A stretch of 64,000 bases of DNA from assembly GCA_000469685.2 (NCBI GenBank), contig LS997562.1, forward strand, positions 8,198,007 through 8,262,006. The letters run 5' to 3'. The notes under the pieces are model-generated. The model made no database searches, was not told the DNA's origin, and worked only from the letters and a program-made list of their open reading frames with translations. A program made the translations under genes and the position numbers. This document shows, one piece after another, positions 44,190-55,100 of the stretch. How positions within the stretch are numbered: the first letter of the stretch is position 1; each line of letters begins with the position of its first letter. The stretch comes from Haemonchus contortus (lineage: Eukaryota > Nematoda > Chromadorea > Rhabditida > Trichostrongylidae).

Positions 44190-44750
44190 CAGACAATCAC
44201 CTTGGAATGATTTGAAAAATCTCAATTGAATTGGTTAGGAATCCAAGGTCACGAACTTCACGTAAAATGTCGAGCGAAATGTTGTTGGCAGTGAAGAGTA
44301 CAACTTCATCTCTTAATGTATGGGGCAAGAATTTTGTGTGAAATTCATGTTTTCCATGTGTTAGCCAACTCCAACGTGTTGTAGGAATTGGGATAGTGCT
44401 CTTTATGAAAACCATGACTATCATTATGAAAGTACTATATGTGCATCTTAATGTCATCAGCGTTAATCTTAACCTTGACCAGCGGATCAGTATCGAAGTA
44501 AGAAGTTAAATCTCAAGTATACGCCACGAAGGATAGAGGGGAAAGCACACCTCGGAATACTCCAGTGGTACAAAGAAATCATTGTGAAACCCTTGAAACC
44601 CTGTTCCCCACATTAACGCTCCTATGTCTGTGTGTTAGATAGGAACGAATTCAGCTCATGATAGAGCCATCGAATCCTAATTGCCGAAACTTGGGGAGCT
44701 CGTCATGCTTCATTTTATCAGAGGCTTAAACAAGTCGATGTTTATAATTT
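44190..44750 (-). mobile_element. CR1-like LINE RT fragment (copy 2 flank)
   Basis: Paralogue of 13910-14590 without the palindromic MITE. Only short RT-like phrases remain and no open frame. Confidence 0.5.
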
Positions 44751-44770
44751 CTACTCATCTTCGCTCGTTA

Positions 44771-45040
44771 GGGCGGAGGTGGTGTAGTGGTAAGTGGGCA
44801 CACTTCACACACGCATGGTCACGGGTTTGAATCCCGGATTGATGTCCGCTTAGGCCAACTGAGCCTTCTAATCCTCCTGGGTTCGTCAATCGGTGCCAGA
44901 TTGTACATCGACTATCCAACGCAACTCATTGTATGGGCCACATACGCATTCATTACGTCATTGCGATTCTGAATGGAAGCCGAGTACGTGGACCCATCCC
45001 TCAAACGGGCTCGTTTAACGCCCCAAGATTTCATCTATAA
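44771..45040 (+). mobile_element. tRNA-derived SINE
   Basis: GGGCGGAGGTGGTGTAGTGG head, GGGTTTGAATCCCGGATTG (B box) and the family body ending near AACGCCCCAAG. Paralogue of 17405-17665. Confidence 0.75.
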
Positions 45041-46253
45041 TATCTTCTCTGCGTTTTGGCCGCACGTGAAGTGATACTACTGGCGCCGAATAGAGAAGGC
45101 TACTCTGAGTCGGGTGTCTTAAGAACAGCCGTGGTAGTAGATTCCTTCTAACTGATCAGAAATTCGTAAACATAGGGGAAGCGCCTAAGTATTGTACATA
45201 TAGGACTACATAAAGATGGAGCACATTTTCTTTAACCAAATTGCGGTATACCATCGCAGGAATGGAGTTGGAGCACATGAACGACTTCAGCGTATGAACT
45301 TTTTCGGGAATCGCCAGACTCATCAGAGGTATTCAGGCGTCTTCGGTCTTTGGGTGTTGCATCGAACTAGCGTCACTATATGGAACAAAATTGGAGAAGA
45401 ACTTGCGCCCATGCGTTTTTTTTAACGCCAGTCAAACATAGGTTGCTAATTTCATTTTGAAGCAGTGCATTCATTAATGTGGTTTGATTTGGATCCGATT
45501 AGTGCGAAGGCCCGTATGAACTCTTCGTTCACAGATTAGGAATCCTCTTATGTTAGTCAAGTTAGTGCCATACTTTTTTTTATTGAAAAGTCGTTAATAA
45601 GGGGTGATTCTATGATATGCCATAGAGCCGAGATTCTTGGGGTAGCAGATTTCTTATATGTGCGAGATATTGCATTTTTGGCATATCAGTGGAATTGGAA
45701 GGCACATACTCATCTAGACTTTTTGAAATTACGTAGGAAACTTTTTGAAAATCGCCAAGATAATGAAAATCATCAAGGGCACTCGATTAATCTGTAGAAA
45801 GAAAGAATTTCGCTAGCGCTCAGTAACCTTGTCTTGCGAAATTAAGCAATGACAGTTATTATGAGTATGAGAAGAAATAAGTAGTTCAAAAGCTATTTCA
45901 TTGGGATCAGATACTGCAAAAAGTGGAAAAGCCGAGACGTTTTTGATAATATAAGAATTTGATAGAATGTCGAAGTAGACTTTCCACGTGCCCTTTTGAA
46001 GCAAACAAACTTCAATAAAGCCATAACTTCCACAAAAACTAAAGATAACGAGTTGATAGTTTCTCCTGTTTTATGAGAAATAGGTTTTGAAATCATAAAG
46101 ATCAATTAAGAGCGGATGAGATTACAGTGGCACAGCACAGCATCATATAGTCCATTAGTACAGTACACCACTTTAAAGTTCTGGCTCTCGAATTTGTAGT
46201 TTTACTTTGCACATTCAATGATTTTACTGTGTTTCAATATTAATTATCTCCGA
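45041..46253. other. Duplicated intergenic block
   Basis: Paralogous to 17666-18185, 19265-19608 and 21543-21815, and lacks the LINE and the fold-back inserted there. It is useful as the empty-site reference. No gene is recognised. Confidence 0.5.
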
Positions 46254-46400
46254 CCAAGCCAACTGCGGTACGACCCTTAATTGGGATCCACAGAGAAATA
46301 CTGCGAAGGTGATCGACCAATGATCTAAATTTCTGTATTCATGCTGTCAATTGATGGCAGATGCCATTTCAGATCGCATGTGCGTTACAATCACGTTCAG
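46254..46400 (+). pseudogene. Cathepsin B exon relic on the opposite strand
   Basis: GACCAAGCCAACTGCGGT (from about 46257) is identical to the end of exon 5 of copies 1-3 (DQANCG plus GT donor), but lies on the plus strand. About 95 bases further on, a frame reads SC, then MADAISDRMCV (about 46348-46385), which aligns with exon 6 ([17 protein letters not shown]), here without the Trp after the catalytic Cys. Other exons are not found. I read it as a diverged inverted cathepsin B relic. Confidence 0.5.
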
Positions 46401-46561
46401 CCACCTCTTCCTTAGTGCTTCTCGTGTTCGCTTCTTGTGAGCCTTCAGTTCCATTGCCTCCCTTACCGGATGTTGTAGTGTAGGTTGGTCAGAGCGACTG
46501 TTTCAAAAGCTTACATTGCAAACGGTGAGATCTCTGATCAACAGTTTTGAGCTTTAACTTA

Positions 46562-46857
46562 AAGGATAAAGTTCTTGGCGTTAATCAATCCCGTCTGAGG
46601 GATGCGCCCCCGCACTCGACTTCCATTCAGAATCGTAGTGGCGTAATGAGTGCGTATGTGGCCTATACAATGACTTGCGGTGGCCAGCCGATGTACAAGT
46701 CAGTGCTTTTATCCTCCCAGACGTGTCTGGTACCAATTCACCGACCCCGGAGGGATGGAAGGCTTGGTTGGCCTAGGCGGGCATCGATCCGGGATTCGAA
46801 CCCCTAACCGTGCGTGTGATATAGTGCGCCACTTGCCACTACACCACCTCCGCCCCT
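46562..46857 (-). mobile_element. tRNA-derived SINE with 12-base target duplication
   Basis: Minus-strand copy: head complement CCACTACACCACCTCCGCCC at the right and GGGATTCGAACCCC (B box complement). Flanked by AGCTTTAACTTA at 46550-46561 and 46858-46869. Confidence 0.88.
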
Positions 46858-46869
46858 AGCTTTAACTTA

Positions 46870-47122
46870 CTTCGCTCAAATATAACTTTGGTATCTGAAT
46901 GTGTACCAAATGAGCATGTTTGCTTCGAGCAGAGGCTACACGGCTAGTTAAAATCAGAGCGCAAATATGAAGCCCTTCAGCCAATAAATAAAAAGAAAAA
47001 ACTGAAAAAAAGAAAAAATTGAAAAAATTTGCACACTTCTGCCAACTTTTATTGGGGCGTCCATAGAGTTCGTTGGCCGTTCGTTTTTCCAGAGCTTGTA
47101 AATATAACTCACCAAGTTGAAC
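46870..47122. other. Intergenic, A-rich
   Basis: Contains an A-rich run near 46985-47030 and probably the 3' non-coding end of the adjacent mariner. Nothing else is recognised. Confidence 0.35.
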
Positions 47123-48128
47123 TTACTGGTCCATAATATAATCTCCATGCATACTCACTACCTTTCGCCAACGATCGGGTAGAAAGGCAACTCCATCCTC
47201 CCAAAAGCCGGCCGGCCGCGACTCGGCCCAGTCCTCGATCACGTCCTCGAGGTCGCGCTTGTTCTTTAGCTGTTTTCTGTCCAATAAATTTTGCATGGAC
47301 ATTTTGCACGAAGATGTGATAATCGCATGGGCTGATGTCCGGGTGGATCGTCTCCATGCACAGCCTGTCCTGGACGCCTGAGTAACTCTCGCTCTGTGGG
47401 GGCGCGCGTTGTCCCAGAGCAACCACGGATTTGCAAGTTTCTGGGACAAGACGACAGCTTTCACCTTGACCTCCTGCAATTCTTTAGAGAGGGTCTCCGC
47501 AGTCACTTTGGCATTGTTGGGTCGGATGTTGTAGTGGACGACGCCGTGGCGAGAGAACCAGAATGACAGGAGGCGCTTTTTTCTATGCATATTTCTCACG
47601 GCTTGGCGGGAGCGCATCGAAATCCACCCAGACTGGTTTGTTGGCAGGATTAGAGTAGTAGACCCACTTCTCAACTTGGTAAATGAGGGAGTCCAGAATC
47701 TTCCTCAGGCCTCTGACTCTGAGGTTGTCGGGGCACACCTCAACCCGCTTCCTTGCCTGTGCCGGCGTGAGGTCGTGAGGGACAACACGACGCCTCTTCG
47801 ACACCTTGCCAGATTCAATAAGAACTTTGTGGATGGTGGAACGGGGTACCTGTGTGACCTTGCTCAAGTCGCGCAAGGACGACGTCGGTTCATCGTCCAA
47901 GGCATCCAGAATGCCTTGTCGATCGACGGTGGGTGGGCGACCGGACCTCGGCATATCTTCGATGCCATACTTCCCATTGGTGAAGCGAGTCCATCATTTC
48001 GACATCCAGTTCTTAGAATGGGTGTTATCACCAAACTGCTGACGCATCCTGGTCGTGGCCTGACGTCTGGAGATGCCCAGGTTGTAGTAGTTCAGCAAAC
48101 ATCGGCGGTGGTGGTGACTACCACTCAT
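47123..48128 (-). pseudogene. Mariner-type transposase, nearly full length but broken
   Basis: The minus-strand frame starts at 48128 (MSGSHHHRRCLLNYYNLGIS) and ends with GDYIMDQ at 47123. Blocks in order: N-terminal helix region with RMRQQFGDNTHSKNWMS, GRPPTVDR and STIHKVLIESGKVSKRR (DNA-binding), VVHYNIRPNNAKVTAETL, WLLWDNARPHRA (catalytic Asp block), HPDISPCDYHIF (third acidic block) and LPDRWRKVVSMHGDYIMD. The spacing and last Asp point to a DD34D mariner. There is a stop after WMSK and at least two frame shifts. It differs from the mariner at 26587-39083. Terminal repeats were not found by eye. Confidence 0.82.
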
Positions 48129-48479
48129 CTTCACTGCATTTTGTGGGAAGAGCAGGAATGGAAATCTGGAGCTAGCTAGCTCAGAATATAGCCCATGGCG
48201 AGTACTTTAAGTTTTGCGAAATCATTATTCAAAATCACAAGGCGTTGCGTAACGCGACGCTGTTTACAAAGGGGCAACGAACTTTATGTGCACCTTTATG
48301 CCATCACTAGTTCTGCTGGAATTATGGTATCCTTACTTGATACAAGTTTCTTGCGGGGTTTATCGACTTTGTGCGCAAAAGGTACGTCCCCTTAACAAAG
48401 CAATAAATGTGTCATCGAGAGATTAACAACACTGACAAATTGCAAATTTAATAGTCTACTGGCCTTCCATTCTTTCTAG
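48129..48479. other. Intergenic, no recognised feature
   Basis: Between the mariner and the Tc1 relic. I see no gene or repeat that I can name here. Confidence 0.35.
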
Positions 48480-49086
48480 TGAGTGTGAAGATGAGGTTTT
48501 TCGTGCTTGCATGAAGATTGTCGATAAGCCTTTTCTCAACTTGGTCATATGCTTTGATGGTGGTTTCTCTGAGCTCCTTCACGCTTCGAAACTGATAGTT
48601 ACTGGGTTACATCTTTCTCACCATAAACCCCACACGTTTTCACTAGGATTGAGCTCAAAACATATGACGGGCCAAGGCAGAAGGACAATTCAATGAGGCC
48701 TAAATTACGCTACGGGTTTTCGGCTGACATGTATCAGCGTATTGTCTCGCATGAAAAGAATGTATTGAAGCCGATTCTCGCACCAAAAAGGCAGAAGTGC
48801 GTGCACCAGAGCTGCCCGATAGCTGAGAGAATTCACATTTTGTGGTAGAGAGCATAATTTCGGTCGCCCTTCCGATGTGATTGCTGCCCAAAACACCACG
48901 CCGTTCTTCTGTTTAAGATCTTGCTAACAAAATCGATAGCCGTCCGGTCCGTCTCAGTTGAGGTTTTGTGTCCTTTTTCGGAATCGACTCGGTTTCCCTG
49001 ATGTTTAGTTGTCATAAATGGAGTCTTTCTCATTTTTGGATGACGGTAAACTTGGGCTTTGGTACCACTCGAGAAACCGTGTTCAT
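48480..49086 (-). pseudogene. Tc1-like transposase remnant, split by the Pao element
   Basis: Minus-strand DDE transposase fragments: VFWAAITSEGRPKLCSLPQN (48705-48899), MRDNTLIHVSRKP (catalytic Asp block) and, near 48640-48690, the third acidic region. 48833-49111 holds part of the N-terminal half (TKAQVYRHPKMRKTPFM). The element continues at 53042-53150 after the Pao insertion, where CTTCGTAGAATCCGCC matches the N-terminal region of the related copy at 5190-5215. Confidence 0.75.
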
Positions 49087-49497
49087 TGTAGCAACTGCTA
49101 CCATACAGCACATGTTACAAGGCGGCAAGCCCTACACTAACCTTCTGTCGTCGAGGTGGCTCAACGCGCGCGCCGACATGTGAAGATCAAAAGTGCGTGT
49201 GATCTGACCTTTGATCTGTGGCCCGACCGGGGGGTATAAGTAGCCGGAGGGCTTCTCAGTGGGCTCATTCTTGGACCTGGTGGTCTGCAATCCGGCATTA
49301 CCGTATCCAATACCCAATATCCAATATCCAATATCCAATATCCAATATCCAATATCCAATCCAATATCCAATACTCAATATCCAGTCGACCTTTCCACAA
49401 TCGGACGTCACAATACCGCAGGAGAAGAATTCAGAGGTATCCGCGTGGCAAATCTAATAGATTTTGGGCGAGCAACCTCACCACACTAGACACCACA
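49087..49497 (+). repeat. 5' LTR of the Pao/BEL element
   Basis: Contains a GGGGTATAAG TATA box (about 49232) and a TCAGT initiator-like sequence about 22 bases later (49256-49260), then a run of ATATCCA heptamers (about 49312-49385). Ends ACCACA. Confidence 0.9.
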
Positions 49498-49815
49498 ATC
49501 TGGTGCATCGGCCTAACACCAAGCGACCACAATCTGGTGCATCGGCAATCTTCGGAGCCAGGTTAGTCAACTTCATTCTTTACCGGAAAGCTGAGCGGTT
49601 GCTTTGGAATCTAAATCACAACCGCATTTTTTCTCTTTGATACTGCATTTCTCTTCCAATATCCGAGTTCTGTTCTCAATACGGCTTCAATATCCAATAT
49701 CTCAATATCTTGAGACAGAACAATATTCAATATTCCAATATCTGGAAAACAATAGGGAACTCAATTCTCTTAGTCACAGGTGCCATTAGGGACATTCAAT
49801 ATTTCTTAAACAAGG

Positions 49816-51612
49816 ATGTCTACCCTACTCAGCACCAAGAAACGTCTCTTGACGTTCAGTATCAATAAACTCGAGCTCATTCTCGATAGCCTCAAGCAGG
49901 AAAGACTTGAGGACACTTCTCTAGATCCCAATTTAACTCGAGATGTTCATCTCGAAAAGATACGCAAATTGGAAGAGGGTATCAAAGCCATTGAACTAGC
50001 AATGGCAAAGGTGGAAAATTCCCTTGACGGGTTAGCTTCGACATTTGATAGCATCAGCGTTTCCGGTAACGAACCCAATGGTTTTGAAGAGTATGTCGGC
50101 AAATGCGAGACCACTCTCAGCGTTGCATATGACTACTCGACTCTTTTGCAAACACGGCTTGGCACTATTAAATCTTTGCTTTCTCAACCACTGTCTTCTA
50201 CAGCAGAATCCAGTTCATTCCCATCAACACGTAACGCAAGAGTGAAGCCATTGGAGCTTCCGCCCATTCCAATACCCACCTTTGGAGGAAATATTTGGGA
50301 ATGGGACAGTTTTTGGGAGATTTCCAATACCAATGTCCACTCCCAAGATATTGCAGATATGATAAAGTTCGATTATCTGCTAAATGCCCTCAAAGGGGAA
50401 GCCAAAGAATCCATAAAGGTACTCCAGGTCACAGGAGGCAACTACAACAAAGCAATACAGTTCCTTCACAATAAGTACAATAATAGAGAAGTTCTAATTA
50501 ATGCCTTAGTGGAAAGAATGGATCACTGCTCCCTGAGGGGACAGTCTATCAAAGATCAGCGTCACCTCCTAGAACAACTCCAGGGCATTGTGACCCAATT
50601 GGAGGATAAGGGCGAGGAGGTCAACAACTCCTGGCTCATCAAGAAAGTCTTAAGCAAATTCACTGAATCACCAAAGCGTAAGGTGATTGCAAAGAAACAG
50701 AGAGTTGCACCGTCGACTCCTTTCACGATGAGCCTGCTCTTCCAACACCTGGACGAAGTGATACGTACGGAGGAACTGATCCTGACGTACACAGAAACAA
50801 GACCCAAAGAATTGATTAAGACCAGTAAAGTCCTTACCAATAAAGAAGATTTTATACGTACCTGCATGTACTGCAGGGCTACACATCCATCACATGCTTG
50901 CACGCAATACTCCACTCCTCAAGAAAGATCAACTTATCTGAGGAAGCACAACCTGTGCTTGATATGTGCATCTCCAAACCACAATACTGCCCAATGCATA
51001 GGACGAATGTGCTTCAGTTGTGGAGGGGCGCGTCATACCTCCTGCTGCTTCAAAGCCAGCACCAATATCTACGGAAGGTCTAAACCCGGCAATGCCCAAG
51101 AAGCTCCGAGTGCTACTCGGACATCAACAACAAGATCAAAAAAGGGAAACAGTGGCGACAATGCCAACAAGAAAGTACAGAGGACGCACTCCCAAGTAAA
51201 CACTACGACAGCAACCAGCGAGCTCGGTTCCCCAGACAATACAAATACAGAATCCGTAATCCTTCTACACCAAGCTGCAACCAACAAGTCGTTACGCACG
51301 CATCCGTGTCTACCAGTAGGAGAACTCACCATTGTCGATACCGATACAAAGGCCCTAGTAAAGGTGCATGTTTTGCTCGACACTGGAGCTGAACTATCGT
51401 TCATTGATAGCTGCTTGGCCAACCGACTGCACTTACCAGTACTGGACACCAAAGAGGTTCAACTGGCAACGTTCGGTTCTCAGGAAGTAAAGAGAATCAG
51501 ATGCAACCGAGTACATATAGACGTTTGGGATGCAGACGGCAACCCTCACAACCTAGAGCTGCTCACACACAATGTTCGACACGTTCACTTGAGACGCCAA
51601 AACTTTCTGTAG
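49816..51612 (+). CDS. Pao/BEL gag-protease polyprotein (DUF1759, zinc knuckles, aspartic protease)
   Basis: A 598-codon open frame. Residues 1-130 are helical and charged. About 150-330 is the DUF1759 capsid-like region (PIPTFGGNIWEWDSFWEI, LLNALKGEAKESIKVL). About 350-420 are Cys/His knuckles (CMYCRATHPSHAC, CLICASPNHNTAQC, CFSCGGARHTSCC). About 500-560 is a retropepsin-like protease with VLLDTGAELSFID. The start ATG follows ATTTCTTAAACAAGG. The frame stops at 51610-51612, and the next pol segment continues in another frame (51501-52331), so expression would need a shift, or the join is damaged. Confidence 0.85.
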   Translation: MSTLLSTKKRLLTFSINKLELILDSLKQERLEDTSLDPNLTRDVHLEKIRKLEEGIKAIELAMAKVENSLDGLASTFDSISVSGNEPNGFEEYVGKCETTLSVAYDYSTLLQTRLGTIKSLLSQPLSSTAESSSFPSTRNARVKPLELPPIPIPTFGGNIWEWDSFWEISNTNVHSQDIADMIKFDYLLNALKGEAKESIKVLQVTGGNYNKAIQFLHNKYNNREVLINALVERMDHCSLRGQSIKDQRHLLEQLQGIVTQLEDKGEEVNNSWLIKKVLSKFTESPKRKVIAKKQRVAPSTPFTMSLLFQHLDEVIRTEELILTYTETRPKELIKTSKVLTNKEDFIRTCMYCRATHPSHACTQYSTPQERSTYLRKHNLCLICASPNHNTAQCIGRMCFSCGGARHTSCCFKASTNIYGRSKPGNAQEAPSATRTSTTRSKKGNSGDNANKKVQRTHSQVNTTTATSELGSPDNTNTESVILLHQAATNKSLRTHPCLPVGELTIVDTDTKALVKVHVLLDTGAELSFIDSCLANRLHLPVLDTKEVQLATFGSQEVKRIRCNRVHIDVWDADGNPHNLELLTHNVRHVHLRRQNFL

Positions 51613-52625
51613 ACGACAGGGAATTCATTCGTTCTCTGAACTTGCCTATGACATGGAGGAATGATAATAAGAAGTTAACTCCATCTATTCTGCTTGGGTG
51701 CGATCAACTATGGAGTTTTGTGCAAACCAACGAACCATCAATACCCTTACCCTCGGGAATGCACATTTTACCCACAAAAATGGGATACTTGGTTTCAGGA
51801 CGACGTAAACTGGAGAACAAAAATGTTTTCCAAGTCTCTCAACAGCTTCAAGATGAAGCAAAAGAATGGGAGAAGCTCTGGTCCATGGATCTTATCCAAC
51901 AATACACAATAGCATCTACAGGAAACGAAATTACCCAAGAAGAGGATAAGGAAAAGATGGGAAAGGGCATCGATAAGGAGAAGATCATGCTGACACCTGA
52001 TAGATACATTCAGAAGGTCGATCAGATCGCCTCAAAGATCGGAGATGAACTGGTTCAACTATTGGAGATTGTTCCAGACCAAAACAATAGTTGCCCTCAA
52101 GGAAAGAACACCATGGAGGTTCAAGCAAAAGAAAATGACGAAATGACCAAAAGAGCTGTTACGAGCGCAATCGCCTCCATTTATGATCCACTTGGTTGGA
52201 TTCTCTCAATTCTTTACCAATCGGAAACGTTTCTTCAAGGATTATGGAAAAATCACTATCGCTGGGATCAAAGGCTACCTACAAGTAAGGGAGCCGAATG
52301 GATAAACATAGTGGATGAAGTGATTATTTGAAAAGAAGATCTCACGGTACAAAGGATCCAAGAACGAGACGGTTATTCTCACCACTTTCGCCGATGCTAG
52401 TACGTCTTCCATGCCAGCATGTGTATATCTATCCCAGAACAATAGGCCGTTTCTATCTACGGCCAAATCAAAACTATTACCTCTCCAAGGACAATACACT
52501 ATTCCAAAATTTGAGCTGAACGCACCTACTCTGGCTATGCGACTTTCCGATCAAGTGGTCAATGAGCTCAGAGACTCACTCAATATACTGGCGGTGTACC
52601 TATTCACCGATTCTGTCCCCGGGAG
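51613..52625 (+). pseudogene. Pao/BEL pol remnant lacking the RT core and integrase
   Basis: 51501-52331 reads LLGCDQLWSFVQ, MGYLVSGRRKLE and then, after a low-complexity Glu/Lys stretch, IASIYDPLGWILSILYQSET, the conserved segment that follows the RT in Pao/BEL polyproteins. The RT palm is missing between them. After a frame change at about 52330, RNase H-like sequence follows (TFADASTSSMPACVYL; IPKFELNAPTLAMRL, to about 52620) and runs directly into the 3' LTR, so integrase is absent. Confidence 0.8.
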
Positions 52626-53036
52626 TGTAGCAACTGCTACCATACAGTACATGTTACAAGGCGGCAAGCCCTACACTAACCTTCTGTCGTCGAGGTGGCT
52701 CAACGCGCGCGCCGACGTGTGAAGATCAAAAGTGCGTGTGATCTGACCTTTGATCTGTGGCCCGACCGGGGGGTATAAATAGCCGGAGGGCTTCTCAGTG
52801 GGCTCATTCTTGGACCTGGTGGTCTGCAATCCGGCATTACCGTATCCAATACCCAATATCCAATATCCAATATCTAATATCCAATATCCAATATCCAATC
52901 CAATATCCAATACTCAATATCCAGTCGACCTTTCCACAATCGAACGTCACAATACCGCAGGAGAAAAATTCAGAGGTATCCGCGTGGCAAATCTAATAGA
53001 TTTTGGGCGAGCAACCTCACCACACTAGACACCACA
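52626..53036 (+). repeat. 3' LTR of the Pao/BEL element
   Basis: Near-identical to the 5' LTR. Differences include GTATAAATAG in the TATA region and one ATATCTA heptamer. Confidence 0.9.
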
Positions 53037-53041
53037 TTCAT

Positions 53042-53150
53042 TGAGTCATCGAGTTCAACGGAACACTTTATTTTCATGCGTGACTTTGTCGGGTTCAATG
53101 ATCTTCGTAGAATCCGCCACTTATTTCAAATCGAAAGCCACCCTAAACTG
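53042..53150 (-). pseudogene. Tc1-like relic, second part
   Basis: Continuation of the 48480-49086 transposase after the Pao insertion. It aligns with 5155-5245 of the other Tc1 copy. Confidence 0.6.
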
Positions 53151-55100
53151 GACAAGAAAAGCCAGTGTCGAAAAGGTGAGCGCGAAGCCAACGGTCCTTT
53201 ATCCTCTTCACTACTCCCTCGATATTTTCGAATGCCCTTCGCGCGGCGCGTTTCCTCCTGCACAGCTCCGGAGCTAGGTCGTTCATTATGTTGACTTCCC
53301 GACCTAGATACACATAGCTAGAGCATTCGGAGATACTCGTTCCGTTTAACGTGAAAGGAGCATCAGGTACCAGTCCGTTTCTCATGAACATCGTCTTCGC
53401 TAGGTTCAGCCTCAAGCCGATCTTTCCACAAGCACTATCAAACTCGGCCAGCATTCGTTCCGCCTGCTCGATGTTCGCTGTTATAAGCACGATGTCACCT
53501 GCAAAGCGGAGACTATGTAAGTAGCGGTCGCCAACATTCACTCCCATGTCGTCCCATTGCATGTGACGCATAATGTTTTCGAGAGCGACCTTGAAAAGTT
53601 TGTTCGCAGTGGTGCAGCCTTGTCAGAGCACTCCCCTTACGTTGATGATGACTTCTTTATAGAATGGCAAGATCCTGGTCGTAAAGTTGTTGCAGAGCTC
53701 ACGAACATCCTGGTTGCCAAGGGCTTCAATTACCGCCTCTGCCTCGACGGTATCAAAGGCTTTCTTTGAATTGATGAACGTAAGACATATCGGCATTTTG
53801 TATACTCACGATACTCCAGTGAGTCTCGTAACGGGGTGGATGTGATTAATTGCAATGAACCCTCTCCGAAACCTCTTTCTGCTTGCTCGCATGGCTGTCC
53901 TTCATATAATATTCTGCCAATCCTGTTCAGGAGACGCGTGTGAAGAGTATGTGGATTATAAACAGCAGGCAGATTGGGCGATAGTTGCCAATATCGTCGG
54001 AATCTTCTTTCTTATACAGCAACACGGCCTTGCCAGTTTTCTTCGACGTGGGTACTATGCATTCCGACAGGTACCGCGTGAAGAGCCTAGCCAGAATGCT
54101 GACGACAGCTGAAGGAGGACTCTCCAGATGTTCTGGTTTGATCTATCGGGACCGGGCGCCGTGCGCCGTACAATTCTTCGTCGACCTGATGGCATGTAGA
54201 ATTTCGGAAGGAAAACCGAAGGAGCGATATATTCGTCTTGCCTAAAAAGGTGAGTAGGCAGGTACACGTGGCTGTCGAAGAGATCCGGGTAGAAGTCGTA
54301 GTTGACCTTCTACATTGCCCTTCAAGATGCAATAGTTGTTCCGTAAGGACGACCAATGGAAGTCTTGTAATTGGCGAAGTTCGTCAATCTTTGCTAATGT
54401 TCTTAACAACTCCACCGATAGCTGCTGTTCATCTCTTTTTCAGATATTCCTTTATCGCTTCTCTGCATGGCTTCGCAAGTTCGGATATCTGCTGGTGATT
54501 ACCCAGAGCTCGAGGACGTATCAGCTCAAACGTCTTCGAAGAGAGTTGTCTCTTGGCTGGTTGTAGACTCTCCTTTCCTGCCTTTATCGCAAACATGTTC
54601 GACGAGACGGCTGTATGTTTCATCGATATTGTCGATAACAGAATCTTCCCATCCGCTAGGGAAGCGGAGTGGTTTCAGTTGAAGGAGGCCCTGGGCAAAA
54701 CCTCCGATTGAAGGTAATGCGGTCTATGTCCACCACGTAACTCCCATTCCCATCGCAGTTGAGAGGGCTTCTGGGGCTGGTAGTTGCAATGGATAGTGTG
54801 GGTCGATATGATAAACTCTCACAGCCTTTCGCTCTCCACATTCCATTCCTTTCGGTGAGTCCCGATGTGAAGCTCTTTAGCCGTTCTTCTGGGGCCAATC
54901 TTGGTGTTAAAATCACCGACGATGACCTTGAAGAAAGTATGGTCTTCTCTGTAGAGCCTCTCCAGATCCATATGAAACACGTCCAACTCCTCTACTTCGT
55001 AGCTTGGAGTTGGTGCGTAGGCAACGAAGATTGTTAGAGTTGGCACTGAGCCGCATTTTCTTCATCGCAAACGTCCGATTAAGGTTTTCAAGCTTTCGTA
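53143..55100 (-). pseudogene. RTE-type LINE (endonuclease + RT), decayed
   Basis: Minus-strand ORF2 remnant. The apurinic-type endonuclease C-terminal part has LTIFVAYAPTPSYEVEELDV, FFKVIVGDFNTKIGPRRT and ELHIGTH (54819-55046), then IDRITFNRRFC (54656-54916). The linker reads LSSKTFELIRPRALGN and LAKPCREAIKEYLKKR (54429-54623). The RT has GPDRSNQNIWR (about 54160) and YLHSLRFAGDIVLITANIEQ (53143-53571), followed by CGKIGLRLNLAKTMFM. The catalytic FADD box reads FAGD, so the RT is dead. Frames are broken. It sits at the edge of the duplicated flank of cathepsin copy 3. Confidence 0.85.

Larger units (their letters stand above)
49087..53036 (+). mobile_element. Pao/BEL-type LTR retrotransposon, young, internally deleted
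   Basis: Two 411-base LTRs (49087-49497 and 52626-53036), each starting TGTAGCAACTGC and ending ACCACA, are flanked by the 5-base duplication TTCAT (49082-49086 and 53037-53041). I count about six mismatches between the LTRs. At 3.95 kb it is well short of an autonomous Pao/BEL element. The body has gag, protease, part of the pre-RNase H region and RNase H-like sequence, but the reverse transcriptase core and integrase are absent. A likely primer-binding site begins TGGTGCATCGG just inside the 5' LTR. Confidence 0.9.

Noticed and set aside
47676..48179. 167-codon plus-strand frame
   Set aside because: Shadow of the mariner transposase on the opposite strand, which has the recognisable blocks.
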